DNA of 11,174 nt from the NCBI GenBank assembly GCA_023441105.1, contig JAEZQX010000246.1:1-11174 (forward strand), written 5' to 3'. The position numbers and the translations under genes were made by a program. Within the stretch, counting starts at the first letter, position 1. The number at the start of each line of letters is the position of its first letter. This document shows, in pieces, positions 1 through 6,063 of the stretch. Source of the stretch: Pseudomonadota bacterium (GTDB lineage Bacteria > Pseudomonadota > Gammaproteobacteria > Burkholderiales > Burkholderiaceae). The notes under the pieces were generated by a model. The model saw only the letters and a list, made by a program, of their open reading frames with translations. It was not told the DNA's origin and made no database searches.

Positions 1-159
1 GTACATGCCGATCATGATCAGCTCGGCGTAGCAGATCCAGACGACGTCGATCACGCCGAAGATCAGGTTGAGGCCGAGCGACAGCAGCGCCAGCAGCCCC
101 CCGAGCAGGAGGCCGTTGATGACCGCCTCGAGCAGGAAGATGTCGAAGATCGAGTCCAT
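1..159 (-). CDS. livH: LivH-type ABC permease, N-terminal fragment (runs off left edge)
   Basis: Inner-membrane permease subunit of a branched-chain amino acid type (HAAT) ABC importer; only its first 53 codons are present. The ATG at 159-157 lies 5 bp after the livF stop. The visible protein begins MDSIFDIFLLEAVINGLLLG and continues as a hydrophobic helix (about residues 11-37) containing GLNLIFGV, the usual first-helix signature of LivH/LivM permeases. In most LivH proteins the next stretch reads roughly VNFAHGE; here residues 39-46 read VVWICYAE, then LIMIGMY, so the position is conserved but the motif differs. This suggests a divergent HAAT subtype. A livM-like permease would be expected further left, outside the window. 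The family call rests on a short fragment plus the operon context. Confidence 0.85.
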   Translation of the reverse strand, partial: MDSIFDIFLLEAVINGLLLGGLLALLSLGLNLIFGVIDVVWICYAELIMIGMY

Positions 160-164
160 GCCGC

Positions 165-878
165 TCACATGCCCAGGTACGCGGTACGCACCGCCTCGTT
201 GCCCATCATCTCGGCCGCCGAGCCGCTGGCCCGCATCCGTCCGGTCTCCATCAGGTAGGCCCGGTCGACCACGCCGAGCACCTGGCGCACGTTCTGCTCG
301 ACGATCAGCACCGTGTAGCCCTCGTTCCTGATCTTCTGGATCAGCGCGAAGATCGATTGCACCACCACCGGCGCGAGCCCCGCGGAAGGCTCGTCCAGCA
401 GCAGCAGGCGCGGCCCGCTCATCAGCGCCCGGCCGATCGCGCACATCTGCTGCTCGCCGCCGGACATGGTGCCCGCCAGCTGCGCCCGCCGCTCGCGCAT
501 GCGCGGAAACAGCGAATAGACGAACTCGAGCCGGGATGACAGCTGGCGGCGCGCAGCCGGCAGGTAGGCCCCGATGCGCAGGTTGTCCTCGACGGTCAGC
601 CGCGGGAACAGCCGCCGGCCTTCGGGTACCTGCGCGATGCCGAGACCGATCACTTCCCAGGCGGGCATGGCGTCGTAGCGCTGCCCGTCCATCCGCAACT
701 CGCCCTGGCGACTGTCGATCAGCCGCGAGATAACCCGCAGCAGCGTCGTCTTGCCCGCCCCATTGGGCCCGAGCACCGCCACCGCCTCACCGGCCCGCAC
801 CTCGAGATCGACATCGAAGAGCGCCTGGAAGCTGCCATAGCCGGCGCTGACCCGGCTGAGCTGGAGCATCGCCGTCAT
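165..878 (-). CDS. livF: Branched-chain amino acid-type ABC transporter ATP-binding protein LivF
   Basis: Cytoplasmic ATPase that pairs with LivG to drive uptake through the LivH/LivM permeases. It has 237 residues, the usual LivF length. Walker A GPNGAGKT is at residues 37-44, the Q-loop region reads IAQVPEGRRLFPRLTVEDNL (81-100), the ABC signature MSGGEQQ is at 138-144, and Walker B LLLLDEPSAG is at 158-167. The switch position is Gln (VEQN, 193-196) instead of His, which is normal for LivF. The start could be ATG 878 or the fourth codon, ATG 869 (MLQLSRV), which resembles typical LivF starts. The livG stop is 13 bp upstream and no convincing Shine-Dalgarno precedes either ATG, so coupled translation is likely. 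The junction carries a perfect 15-bp duplication. Confidence 0.93.
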   Translation of the reverse strand: MTAMLQLSRVSAGYGSFQALFDVDLEVRAGEAVAVLGPNGAGKTTLLRVISRLIDSRQGELRMDGQRYDAMPAWEVIGLGIAQVPEGRRLFPRLTVEDNLRIGAYLPAARRQLSSRLEFVYSLFPRMRERRAQLAGTMSGGEQQMCAIGRALMSGPRLLLLDEPSAGLAPVVVQSIFALIQKIRNEGYTVLIVEQNVRQVLGVVDRAYLMETGRMRASGSAAEMMGNEAVRTAYLGM

Positions 879-896
879 CGGAGCATCGCCGTCACG
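863..896. repeat. 15-bp perfect tandem duplication across the livG stop / livF start
   Basis: GGAGCATCGCCGTCA occurs at 863-877 and again at 880-894, with period 17. Read on the coding (minus) strand, each copy contains a TGA followed by an ATG. The upstream copy creates a three-codon mini-frame ATG CTC CGA TGA (886-875) whose TGA overlaps the livF ATG at 878 as ATGA. Confidence 0.9.
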
Positions 897-1680
897 AACG
901 AGCCCCTTCGCCGCCGGCGCGCCGCTTCACCTGGTCCTGCACCTCGGTGGCATCGGTGCCCAGGTACACCTCGATCACCTTGGGATGGTTGGCGACCTCC
1001 TGCGGCGTTCCCTCGGCGATCACCTCCCCGTGATCGAGGACGATGCAGCGGTCGACCACGCGCATCAGCACCCCCATGATGTGCTCCACCCAGATGATGG
1101 TGATGCCGCGTTCGCGCCGGATGCGCGCCAGCATGTCCGCCGCCTGCTCCATCTCCTGCTCGTCGAGCCCGCCGAGACTTTCATCGGCGAGCAGCAATTG
1201 CGGCTGGGTGGCCAGTGCCCGCGCCATCTCCAGCTTCTTCAGCCCGGCGGCGCCCAGGCCGTCCACCGGGGTTCCGGGCGCGACGGGCAGGCCCACCAGC
1301 GCCAGCGCATCGACCGCCCGCTGCTGCGCCTCCTCGGCGCCGATGCGCTCGGCCGCGCCGTAGAACGCGGCCAGGCTGGCATTCTCCAGGATCGACAGCT
1401 TGCGGAACGGCCGCGGAATCTGAAAGGTGCGGGCGATGCCGGCGCGGCAGATCCGGTTCGGCATGGCGCCGCCGATCTCCTCGCCGCGCAGGCGGATCGA
1501 TCCTTCGCTCGGGGCCAGTGCCCCGGCGATCAGGTTGAAGGTGGTGCTCTTGCCCGAACCGTTGGGCCCGATCAGGCCCAGGATCTCGCCCTGTGCGAGC
1601 GTGAACGAAACCTTCTGGACGGCCGTGAACCCGCCGAAGCGCCGGGTAAGTCCACGCACCGACAGCAGCGCGTCGCTCAA
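892..1680 (-). CDS. livG: Branched-chain amino acid-type ABC transporter ATP-binding protein LivG (TTG start)
   Basis: Second cytoplasmic ATPase of the HAAT importer; 262 residues from the chosen start. I start it at TTG 1680, giving MSDALLSVRGLTRRFGG, the typical LivG opening. The sequence TGAGGCAAGG just before it carries a GAGG ribosome site and the stop of the binding-protein gene 7 bp upstream. An in-frame codon at 1731 would add 17 unlikely residues inside the previous gene. Walker A GPNGSGKST is at 38-46 and TFQIPRPF at 85-92 is the LivG Q-loop region. The ABC signature is degenerate, LGAAGLKKLEM (142-152), in place of an SGGE/YGEQ form. Walker B is LLLADESLGGL (162-172), with DES where DEP is usual. 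The switch His is present (VEH, 198-200). The changes suggest a LivG subfamily, not a dead enzyme. Confidence 0.92.
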   Translation of the reverse strand: MSDALLSVRGLTRRFGGFTAVQKVSFTLAQGEILGLIGPNGSGKSTTFNLIAGALAPSEGSIRLRGEEIGGAMPNRICRAGIARTFQIPRPFRKLSILENASLAAFYGAAERIGAEEAQQRAVDALALVGLPVAPGTPVDGLGAAGLKKLEMARALATQPQLLLADESLGGLDEQEMEQAADMLARIRRERGITIIWVEHIMGVLMRVVDRCIVLDHGEVIAEGTPQEVANHPKVIEVYLGTDATEVQDQVKRRAGGEGARS

Positions 1681-1687
1681 CCTTGCC

Positions 1688-2971
1688 TCAGGGCGCGTAG
1701 GCGTGCCCCTTGGGCAGCGGCAGGACGGCATCGGTCGTCTTGATCGCCGCCGGCCAGACGACCGTGGTCTGCTTGCCGATGTACTGCATCACCGCCGGCG
1801 TGGACCGCTCGTTCTGTCCCGCCATCGGCGTGCCCGGCCCGTAGAACTTCACGCCATAGCCCTGGATGGTGCCGCCGACGGCGATGTCGGTCTCGAGCGC
1901 CGCCTTGCGCAGCGCCTCGGGGTCGATGCCGCCATGCTTCTTGATGGCCCGCGGCAGCACGTCGTTGAGGAAGATCCAAGTCTGGTTGAATCCCATCGAC
2001 ACGTGGGTCGGCACCTCCTCGGCCTTGGTCTCTGCCTTGTAGCGCTTGATCATCTCCGCGGTGAGCTCGCCGAGCCCGGATGCGAGTGTCTTGGCGTCGA
2101 GCAGCTGCGCCGCCACCGGATCGACGTTGTAGATGTAGTTCGCGTCGTCCTTGAAGGTGTTGTAGAGCTTGTCGAACTGGCCGTAGCCGGCGCCATGGCC
2201 GATCAACGCCGCCCACTTGAGGTTCTGCTCGCGGGCCTGGCGCAGGAAGAGCGTGATGTCCGGGTTGTAGCCGGTGTGCAGGATGACGTCGGCGCGCGCC
2301 CGCTTGAGCTTGGTCACCAGCGGCGAAAGGTCCGGCGCGGTGGCCGAATAGCCTTCCTTCAGCACCACCTGCATGCCCTGGGCCTTGCAGGTCGTCTCGT
2401 TGCCGGCGGCGACGCCGGCTCCGTAGGGCCCGTCCTCGTAGATGATCGCCACCTTGAGGTCCTTCGGCTCCTTGCCCAGCTTGGCCTTGGCCGAATCCCT
2501 GAGGAAGGTGCAGGATGCCTCGCCGAACTGATCGGAGTGGACCTGCGGCCGGAACACGTAGGAGAAATTCTTGTCCTTCAACACGGCCGAGGCGACGCAG
2601 ACGTTCATCCACATGAAGCGCTTGGCCGCATCCGCCTTCTGGGCCATCGGCACGCACTGGGCGCTGGAGAAGACGCCCATGATCAGGTCGACCTTCTCCT
2701 GGTTCTGCAGGCGTTCGGCTTCGTTGATGGCGACATCCACCTTGCTCTGCGCATCCGCGTAGATGGGGACGATCTTGTAGCCCTCGACACCGCCACGCTC
2801 GTTGACCATGTCGATGGCGTACTTGGTGCCGAGGTTGCTGGCGACCGAGCCGCCGGCGGCGAGCGGTCCGGAAAGGTCGAAGATCACGCCGATCCTCACC
2901 TCTTTCGGCTGGGCCACGGCCGAGCTCAACGCGAGCGCCAGGGCGGCACCCGCCACCAGTGACTTCATCAT
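1688..2971 (-). CDS. Periplasmic substrate-binding protein of the HAAT ABC importer (Peripla_BP_6)
   Basis: Captures the substrate in the periplasm and delivers it to the LivHM/LivGF complex. It has 427 residues, longer than E. coli LivJ/LivK (about 370). It starts at ATG 2971 (a second ATG follows at once), preceded by AAAGGAG with 5-nt spacing. Residues 1-20 form a Sec signal peptide (basic start, Ala/Leu core, cleavage likely after AVA). The mature protein opens VRIGVIFDLSGPLAAGG (25-41), the standard first strand and binding loop of type I periplasmic proteins. AIDMVNERGG (52-61) and VAIIYEDGPYG (174-184) follow in the expected order. Four cysteines (106, 125, 154, 195) may form disulfides. 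It is first in the operon, 7 bp before livG. The frame stays open to 3589, but that extension lacks signal-peptide sense and overlaps the next gene. The true ligand cannot be read from sequence. Confidence 0.92.
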   Translation of the reverse strand: MMKSLVAGAALALALSSAVAQPKEVRIGVIFDLSGPLAAGGSVASNLGTKYAIDMVNERGGVEGYKIVPIYADAQSKVDVAINEAERLQNQEKVDLIMGVFSSAQCVPMAQKADAAKRFMWMNVCVASAVLKDKNFSYVFRPQVHSDQFGEASCTFLRDSAKAKLGKEPKDLKVAIIYEDGPYGAGVAAGNETTCKAQGMQVVLKEGYSATAPDLSPLVTKLKRARADVILHTGYNPDITLFLRQAREQNLKWAALIGHGAGYGQFDKLYNTFKDDANYIYNVDPVAAQLLDAKTLASGLGELTAEMIKRYKAETKAEEVPTHVSMGFNQTWIFLNDVLPRAIKKHGGIDPEALRKAALETDIAVGGTIQGYGVKFYGPGTPMAGQNERSTPAVMQYIGKQTTVVWPAAIKTTDAVLPLPKGHAYAP

Positions 2972-2976
2972 GCTGT

Positions 2977-2983
2977 CTCCTTT
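2977..2983 (-). promoter_or_regulatory. Ribosome binding site of the ABC binding-protein gene
   Basis: AAAGGAG on the minus strand, 5 nt before ATG 2971 and 8 nt before the in-frame second ATG. It fixes the start well inside a much longer open frame. Confidence 0.8.
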
Positions 2984-3053
2984 CTTGTGGCGCCTGCCCT
3001 GCGGACCAGGGGCGCGTTCATCGGACCTGCGGCTTCTATGGAGCCGGTGAGCA

Positions 3054-3082
3054 ATCGTATGCTGAAGTCCTGCGCCATACAA
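3054..3082 (-). promoter_or_regulatory. Candidate sigma70-type promoter of the ABC importer operon
   Basis: On the minus strand, TTGTAT (3082-3077) is followed by a 17-bp spacer and TACGAT (3059-3054). The match to consensus is moderate (3/6 and 4/6). Spacing is ideal, and it lies in the 173-bp gap about 80 bp before the first gene of the operon. No operator repeat is evident nearby. Confidence 0.4.
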
Positions 3083-3144
3083 GGCCGCGCAAGGCCGGCC
3101 GCCCGGCGCGCCGGACCAGCACCGGCGGGCGCCGGCGACCGCCG

Positions 3145-3963
3145 TCAGGCAAGACCGACGGCGCGGGCGAGCATGTAGGCGGCAAGCCCGAAGAGGATGA
3201 CCGCGAACAGCGAGCGCATCCGCCGCACCGACAAGGCGTGGGCAGCGCGGGCACCGAGCGGCGCCAGCAGCACGCTGGCAGGCGTGATCACCGCAAGCGC
3301 CGGCAGGTAGAGGTAGCCGAAGGTGTGGTCGGGCAGGCTCAGGTGCCATCCCGCGACGACGTAGCCGATGGTGCCCGCGAGCGCGATCGGAAAGCCGCAG
3401 GCGGCACTGGTTGCGATCGCTTCCTGGATGCGCACGTTGCGACCGGTCAGGAACGGAATGGTGAGAAAGCCGCCGCCGGCGCCGAGAAACGCCGACAGCG
3501 CGCCGATGACGCCACCGGTCGCGGCGAGGCCGGCCGGCGACGGCAAGCCGCGGGGCTGGCCGTCCTTGCTCTTGCCCGCGCCCGGCCACAGCATCCTGGT
3601 TGCCGACCAGCCGATGAAGGCGGCGAAGAATGCGGCGATCAGCCTGCCCGGCAAGGCGCCGACCACCTGGGCGCCAAGCAGCGTGCCGACGACGATGCCG
3701 GGCGCCAGGGCCTTGACGATCTCCCAGCGCACGGCGCCGCGACGGTGGTGCGCCCGCACGCTCGACAGCGAGGTGAAGACGATGGTGGCGAGCGAGGTGG
3801 CGATCGCGACCTTGATCACCGCGTCGGCCGGGAAGTGACGGGCATCGAGGATCATCGTCAGGAACGGCACCATGATCATGCCGCCGCCGATGCCGAGCAG
3901 GCCGGCCAGGAAACCGGTGACGCTGCCCAGCACCAGCAGCTGGGCGATCGACATCGCATCCAT
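3145..3963 (-). CDS. TauE/SafE-family (DUF81) inner-membrane permease
   Basis: Polytopic inner-membrane protein of the TauE/SafE family, whose studied members export sulfite, sulfoacetate or related organic anions. The substrate here is unknown. At 272 residues it has the family's usual length. It shows the characteristic internal duplication: GFLAGLLGIGGGMIMVPFL (17-35) is echoed by GALSAFLGAGGGFLTIPFL (154-172), and AIATSLAT (53-60) by AIATSAAC (182-189). About eight hydrophobic segments are visible, with a short polar linker around 128-145. ATG 3963 is the chosen start; ATG 3954 (MSIAQLLVLG) is equally plausible because neither has a strong ribosome site. It lies 115 bp downstream of the argE-like gene on the same strand, with a hairpin between them, and about 60 bp before the ABC promoter candidate. 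Confidence 0.9.
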   Translation of the reverse strand: MDAMSIAQLLVLGSVTGFLAGLLGIGGGMIMVPFLTMILDARHFPADAVIKVAIATSLATIVFTSLSSVRAHHRRGAVRWEIVKALAPGIVVGTLLGAQVVGALPGRLIAAFFAAFIGWSATRMLWPGAGKSKDGQPRGLPSPAGLAATGGVIGALSAFLGAGGGFLTIPFLTGRNVRIQEAIATSAACGFPIALAGTIGYVVAGWHLSLPDHTFGYLYLPALAVITPASVLLAPLGARAAHALSVRRMRSLFAVILFGLAAYMLARAVGLA

Positions 3964-4003
3964 GCTTAGCGGCCGGAGGCGGGCTCAGCTGCGCCGGCGC
4001 CGA

Positions 4004-4025
4004 CCGGGCAGGACTGCCTGCCCGG
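4004..4025. other. Perfect 9-bp inverted repeat between argE-like and TauE/SafE genes
   Basis: CCGGGCAGG (4004-4012), loop ACTG, CCTGCCCGG (4017-4025). It lies 53 bp after the argE-like stop, on either strand a strong GC hairpin with a 4-nt loop. No T run follows on the minus strand, so it is not a canonical intrinsic terminator. It could be an mRNA-stabilising or transcript-attenuating structure between the two genes. Confidence 0.65.
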
Positions 4026-4078
4026 CGATGCCGGCGACTCGTCCACCGCGCTCGCGCAGGTGAGCCGATGCGTCGCGA

Positions 4079-5308
4079 TCAAGGCCACTGGCCCGCGGCC
4101 AGCTTGCTCGTCAGCGACATCAGGAACTGGTTGCAGGCGGCGAGTTGTGCACGCTCGACATACTCGTCCGGCTGATGGGCGACGAAGATGTCGCCGGGAC
4201 CGCACACGACGGTGGGCACGCCGGCGGACTGCAGGATGCCGCCTTCGGTGCCGAAGCTGACCCGGCGCGGCGCCAGGCAGCCGCACAGCGGCATGACCGC
4301 CTGCGCCAGGTGACGGTTGCCGCGCTCGTCGAGGCCGGGTGTATCCAGCAGGCTTTCGAACTCGATGGCGCACTCCCCGGATACCGCGCGCGCCTGGGGC
4401 AGCAGGACCCGGTCGCAGTAGTCGCGCACCTTGCCGACGATGCCGGCGGTGTTGACACCCGGAAGCGTGCGGATCTCGAACAGGAACTCGCAGTCCCTGG
4501 CGGTGATGTTCTGCGCCGTGCCGCCTTCGATGCGACCGACATGCAGGCTGGTGTGCGCGAACTCGAAGCCGTCATGGCGTTCGGCCGCAATCAGCTCCTT
4601 CTGCAGCGCGTTGATGAAGACGATGATCTCGGCGGCCACTTCGACCGCGGACACGCCGAGGTGGCGAAAGGACGAATGCACCGGCTTGCCGCGGACCTTG
4701 ATCCGGTAGACGGCCGCCCCCTTGTTGGCCACCACCACCTGCATCAGCGTCGGCTCGCCGATGATGGCGACGGCCGGCTTGACCGGCGAGGTGGCGAGAT
4801 GCGCCGCCAGCTGGCCCATGCCGTGCATGTTGCTCTCCTCGTTGTAGGAGAGGGCGAGGTGCACCGGCGTGTCGAGCCCGACACGCTGGAAGGTGGGCAC
4901 CATGGCCAGGCAGCAGGCGATGTACGCCTTCATGTCCGCCGAACCGCGGCCGTAGAGGCGACCGTCGCGCTCGCTGAGCAGGAATGGATCGCTCTGCCAG
5001 ACTTCGCCGGCTACCGGCACCACGTCCGAATGCCCCGACAGCATCACCCCCGGCCGGTCCGGCGGCCCGATGGTGGCGAACAGGTTCGCCTTGCCTGGTT
5101 CATCGCCATGCTGCACGAAGGCGGCGATGCCCTGGTCGTCGAGGCGGTTGGCGACCCAATCGATCAGCTCGCGATTGCTGCCGGAACTGGTGGTGTCGAA
5201 GCCCACCAGCCGGCCGAGAATATCCACGGTCTCGGCCAGCAGTGCCGGATCGGTGGCGGGGTCGGCGGCCAGGGGCGGGGCTTTGTGGGATGACGTGCTG
5301 GCGGTCAA
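4079..5308 (-). CDS. argE: M20 metallopeptidase, acetylornithine deacetylase (ArgE) group
   Basis: Cytoplasmic zinc enzyme of the M20/ArgE/DapE/CPG2 family. The best match in kind is N-acetylornithine deacetylase, which yields ornithine and acetate in arginine biosynthesis. At 409 residues it is slightly longer than E. coli ArgE. Expected ligands are visible: H93 (SGHSDVVPV), D125 (GRGSADMK), catalytic E157 and ligand E158 (LSYNEES), E185 (GEPT) and H378 (VAHQPDEYV). The dimerisation-domain motif GKPVHSS (207-213) is present. The start is TTG 5308 with AAGAG about 7 nt upstream. No in-frame ATG exists near the N-terminus, and the alternative GTG at residue 28 would trim the first helix. Residues after the Glu pair (SNMHGMG) differ from the usual VGC-type sequence, so another N-acyl amino acid substrate is possible. 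Confidence 0.85.
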   Translation of the reverse strand: MTASTSSHKAPPLAADPATDPALLAETVDILGRLVGFDTTSSGSNRELIDWVANRLDDQGIAAFVQHGDEPGKANLFATIGPPDRPGVMLSGHSDVVPVAGEVWQSDPFLLSERDGRLYGRGSADMKAYIACCLAMVPTFQRVGLDTPVHLALSYNEESNMHGMGQLAAHLATSPVKPAVAIIGEPTLMQVVVANKGAAVYRIKVRGKPVHSSFRHLGVSAVEVAAEIIVFINALQKELIAAERHDGFEFAHTSLHVGRIEGGTAQNITARDCEFLFEIRTLPGVNTAGIVGKVRDYCDRVLLPQARAVSGECAIEFESLLDTPGLDERGNRHLAQAVMPLCGCLAPRRVSFGTEGGILQSAGVPTVVCGPGDIFVAHQPDEYVERAQLAACNQFLMSLTSKLAAGQWP

Positions 5309-5392
5309 GGCGGCACTCTTTTGGGCATGCGCGCGCGGCGGCGCGGGCGGATGATCCGATGCAGCAGTCTACCCGAGCTTCGCCAGTGTCGC

Positions 5393-5419
5393 GGCAGGGC
5401 TCCGGTTCGCGACCCTGCC
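5393..5419. other. Inverted repeat in the argE-gpx divergent intergenic region
   Basis: GGCAGGG (5393-5399) and CCCTGCC (5413-5419) form a perfect 7-bp stem with a 13-nt loop, in the 216-bp region between divergent genes. It could be an operator-like dyad or an RNA hairpin in the leader of the glutathione peroxidase gene. No convincing -35/-10 pair was found beside it. Confidence 0.4.
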
Positions 5420-5524
5420 ACCGGCGCTAAACTTCCGGCAACGGACACGCGGGCATCGCAGTCCTCGCCCATTGCCGGCGAAGGTCGCAGGATGCCGAGA
5501 CACATCAACCATGGGTGCCACGCC

Positions 5525-6010
5525 ATGACAACCGTTTTCGACTTTTCCGCCCGGACGCTGGCGGGTACGGAAGCAGCGCTGTCGGATCATGCCGGCAAGG
5601 TCCTGCTGATCGTGAACACCGCCAGCAAGTGCGGCTTCACGCCGCAATATGCCGGCCTGCAGAAGCTGCATGAGAAGTACCACGACCAGGGCTTGGTGGT
5701 GATGGGATTCCCCTGCAACCAGTTCGGCCAGCAGGAGCCCGGCGACGAGCAGGACATCACCCGCTTCTGCGAGACCAGCTATGGCCTCGGCTTCCCGATG
5801 TTCGCCAAGGTGGAAGTGAACGGCAGCGGTGCACATCCGCTGTTCCGGCACCTCAAGGCGGCTGCACCCGGCCTGCTGGGCAGCGAGGCGATCAAGTGGA
5901 ACTTCACCAAGTTCCTCGTCGGGCGCGACGGGGCGGTCTTCAAGCGCTACGCGCCCCAGACCTCGCCGGAGGATCTGCAGGAAGACATCGAGCGGTTGCT
6001 GAAGGCCTGA
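5525..6010 (+). CDS. Glutathione peroxidase family protein (thioredoxin-type peroxidase)
   Basis: Reduces H2O2 or organic hydroperoxides; 161 residues, the standard bacterial Gpx length. It uses Cys, not selenocysteine: peroxidatic C36 lies in NTASKCGFT (31-39). The rest of the catalytic set is visible: Q70 (FGQQEP), W125 and N126 (KWNFTKF). C64 (FPCNQF) and C82 (RFCETSYG) match the spacing of the extra cysteines in plant and bacterial Gpx, where the second acts as resolving Cys with thioredoxin; thioredoxin dependence is therefore inferred. ATG 5525 gives the family-typical MTTVFDFSARTL. An in-frame ATG at 5492 has a better ribosome site (GAAGG, 7 nt away) and would add 11 residues, so the true start is uncertain. 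It is monocistronic and converges on the sensor-kinase gene, ending 53 bp from it. Confidence 0.93.
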   Translation: MTTVFDFSARTLAGTEAALSDHAGKVLLIVNTASKCGFTPQYAGLQKLHEKYHDQGLVVMGFPCNQFGQQEPGDEQDITRFCETSYGLGFPMFAKVEVNGSGAHPLFRHLKAAAPGLLGSEAIKWNFTKFLVGRDGAVFKRYAPQTSPEDLQEDIERLLKA

Positions 6011-6063
6011 CCGGCGCGACGCAACGAACCGCTCCGCGCCGTCCGCTCCCGGGACCGCGCGGG

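Noticed and set aside
985..1743. 252-codon plus-strand open frame
   Set aside because: It is the reverse shadow of livG; the protein is His/Gln/Arg-rich without domains, while livG on the other strand has complete ABC motifs.
1427..2962. 511-codon plus-strand open frame
   Set aside because: It is antisense to the ABC binding-protein gene, rich in Arg, Leu, Gly and His with no family pattern. The minus-strand product has a signal peptide and a full Peripla_BP_6 pattern.
3103..3135. GC palindromes after the TauE/SafE stop as an intrinsic terminator
   Set aside because: CCGGCGCGCCGG (3103-3114) and the CCGGCG/CGCCGG dyad (3122-3135) are strong but have no T run, and such GC dyads are expected by chance here.
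2972..3589. Upstream extension of the binding-protein frame to 3589
   Set aside because: It overlaps the TauE/SafE gene, gives Arg-rich non-family sequence, and the ribosome site and signal peptide both mark 2971 as the start.
2959..3969. 336-codon plus-strand open frame
   Set aside because: It is a shadow of the TauE/SafE gene; its composition (Arg, Gly, Asp, Gln, His) is typical of antisense frames in GC-rich DNA.
4145..5293. 382-codon plus-strand open frame
   Set aside because: It is antisense to the argE-like gene, whose five metal-site residues are all in place on the minus strand.
5634..5636. Possible selenocysteine in the glutathione peroxidase
   Set aside because: The catalytic codon is TGC (Cys) in NTASKCGFT, so no UGA recoding is involved.
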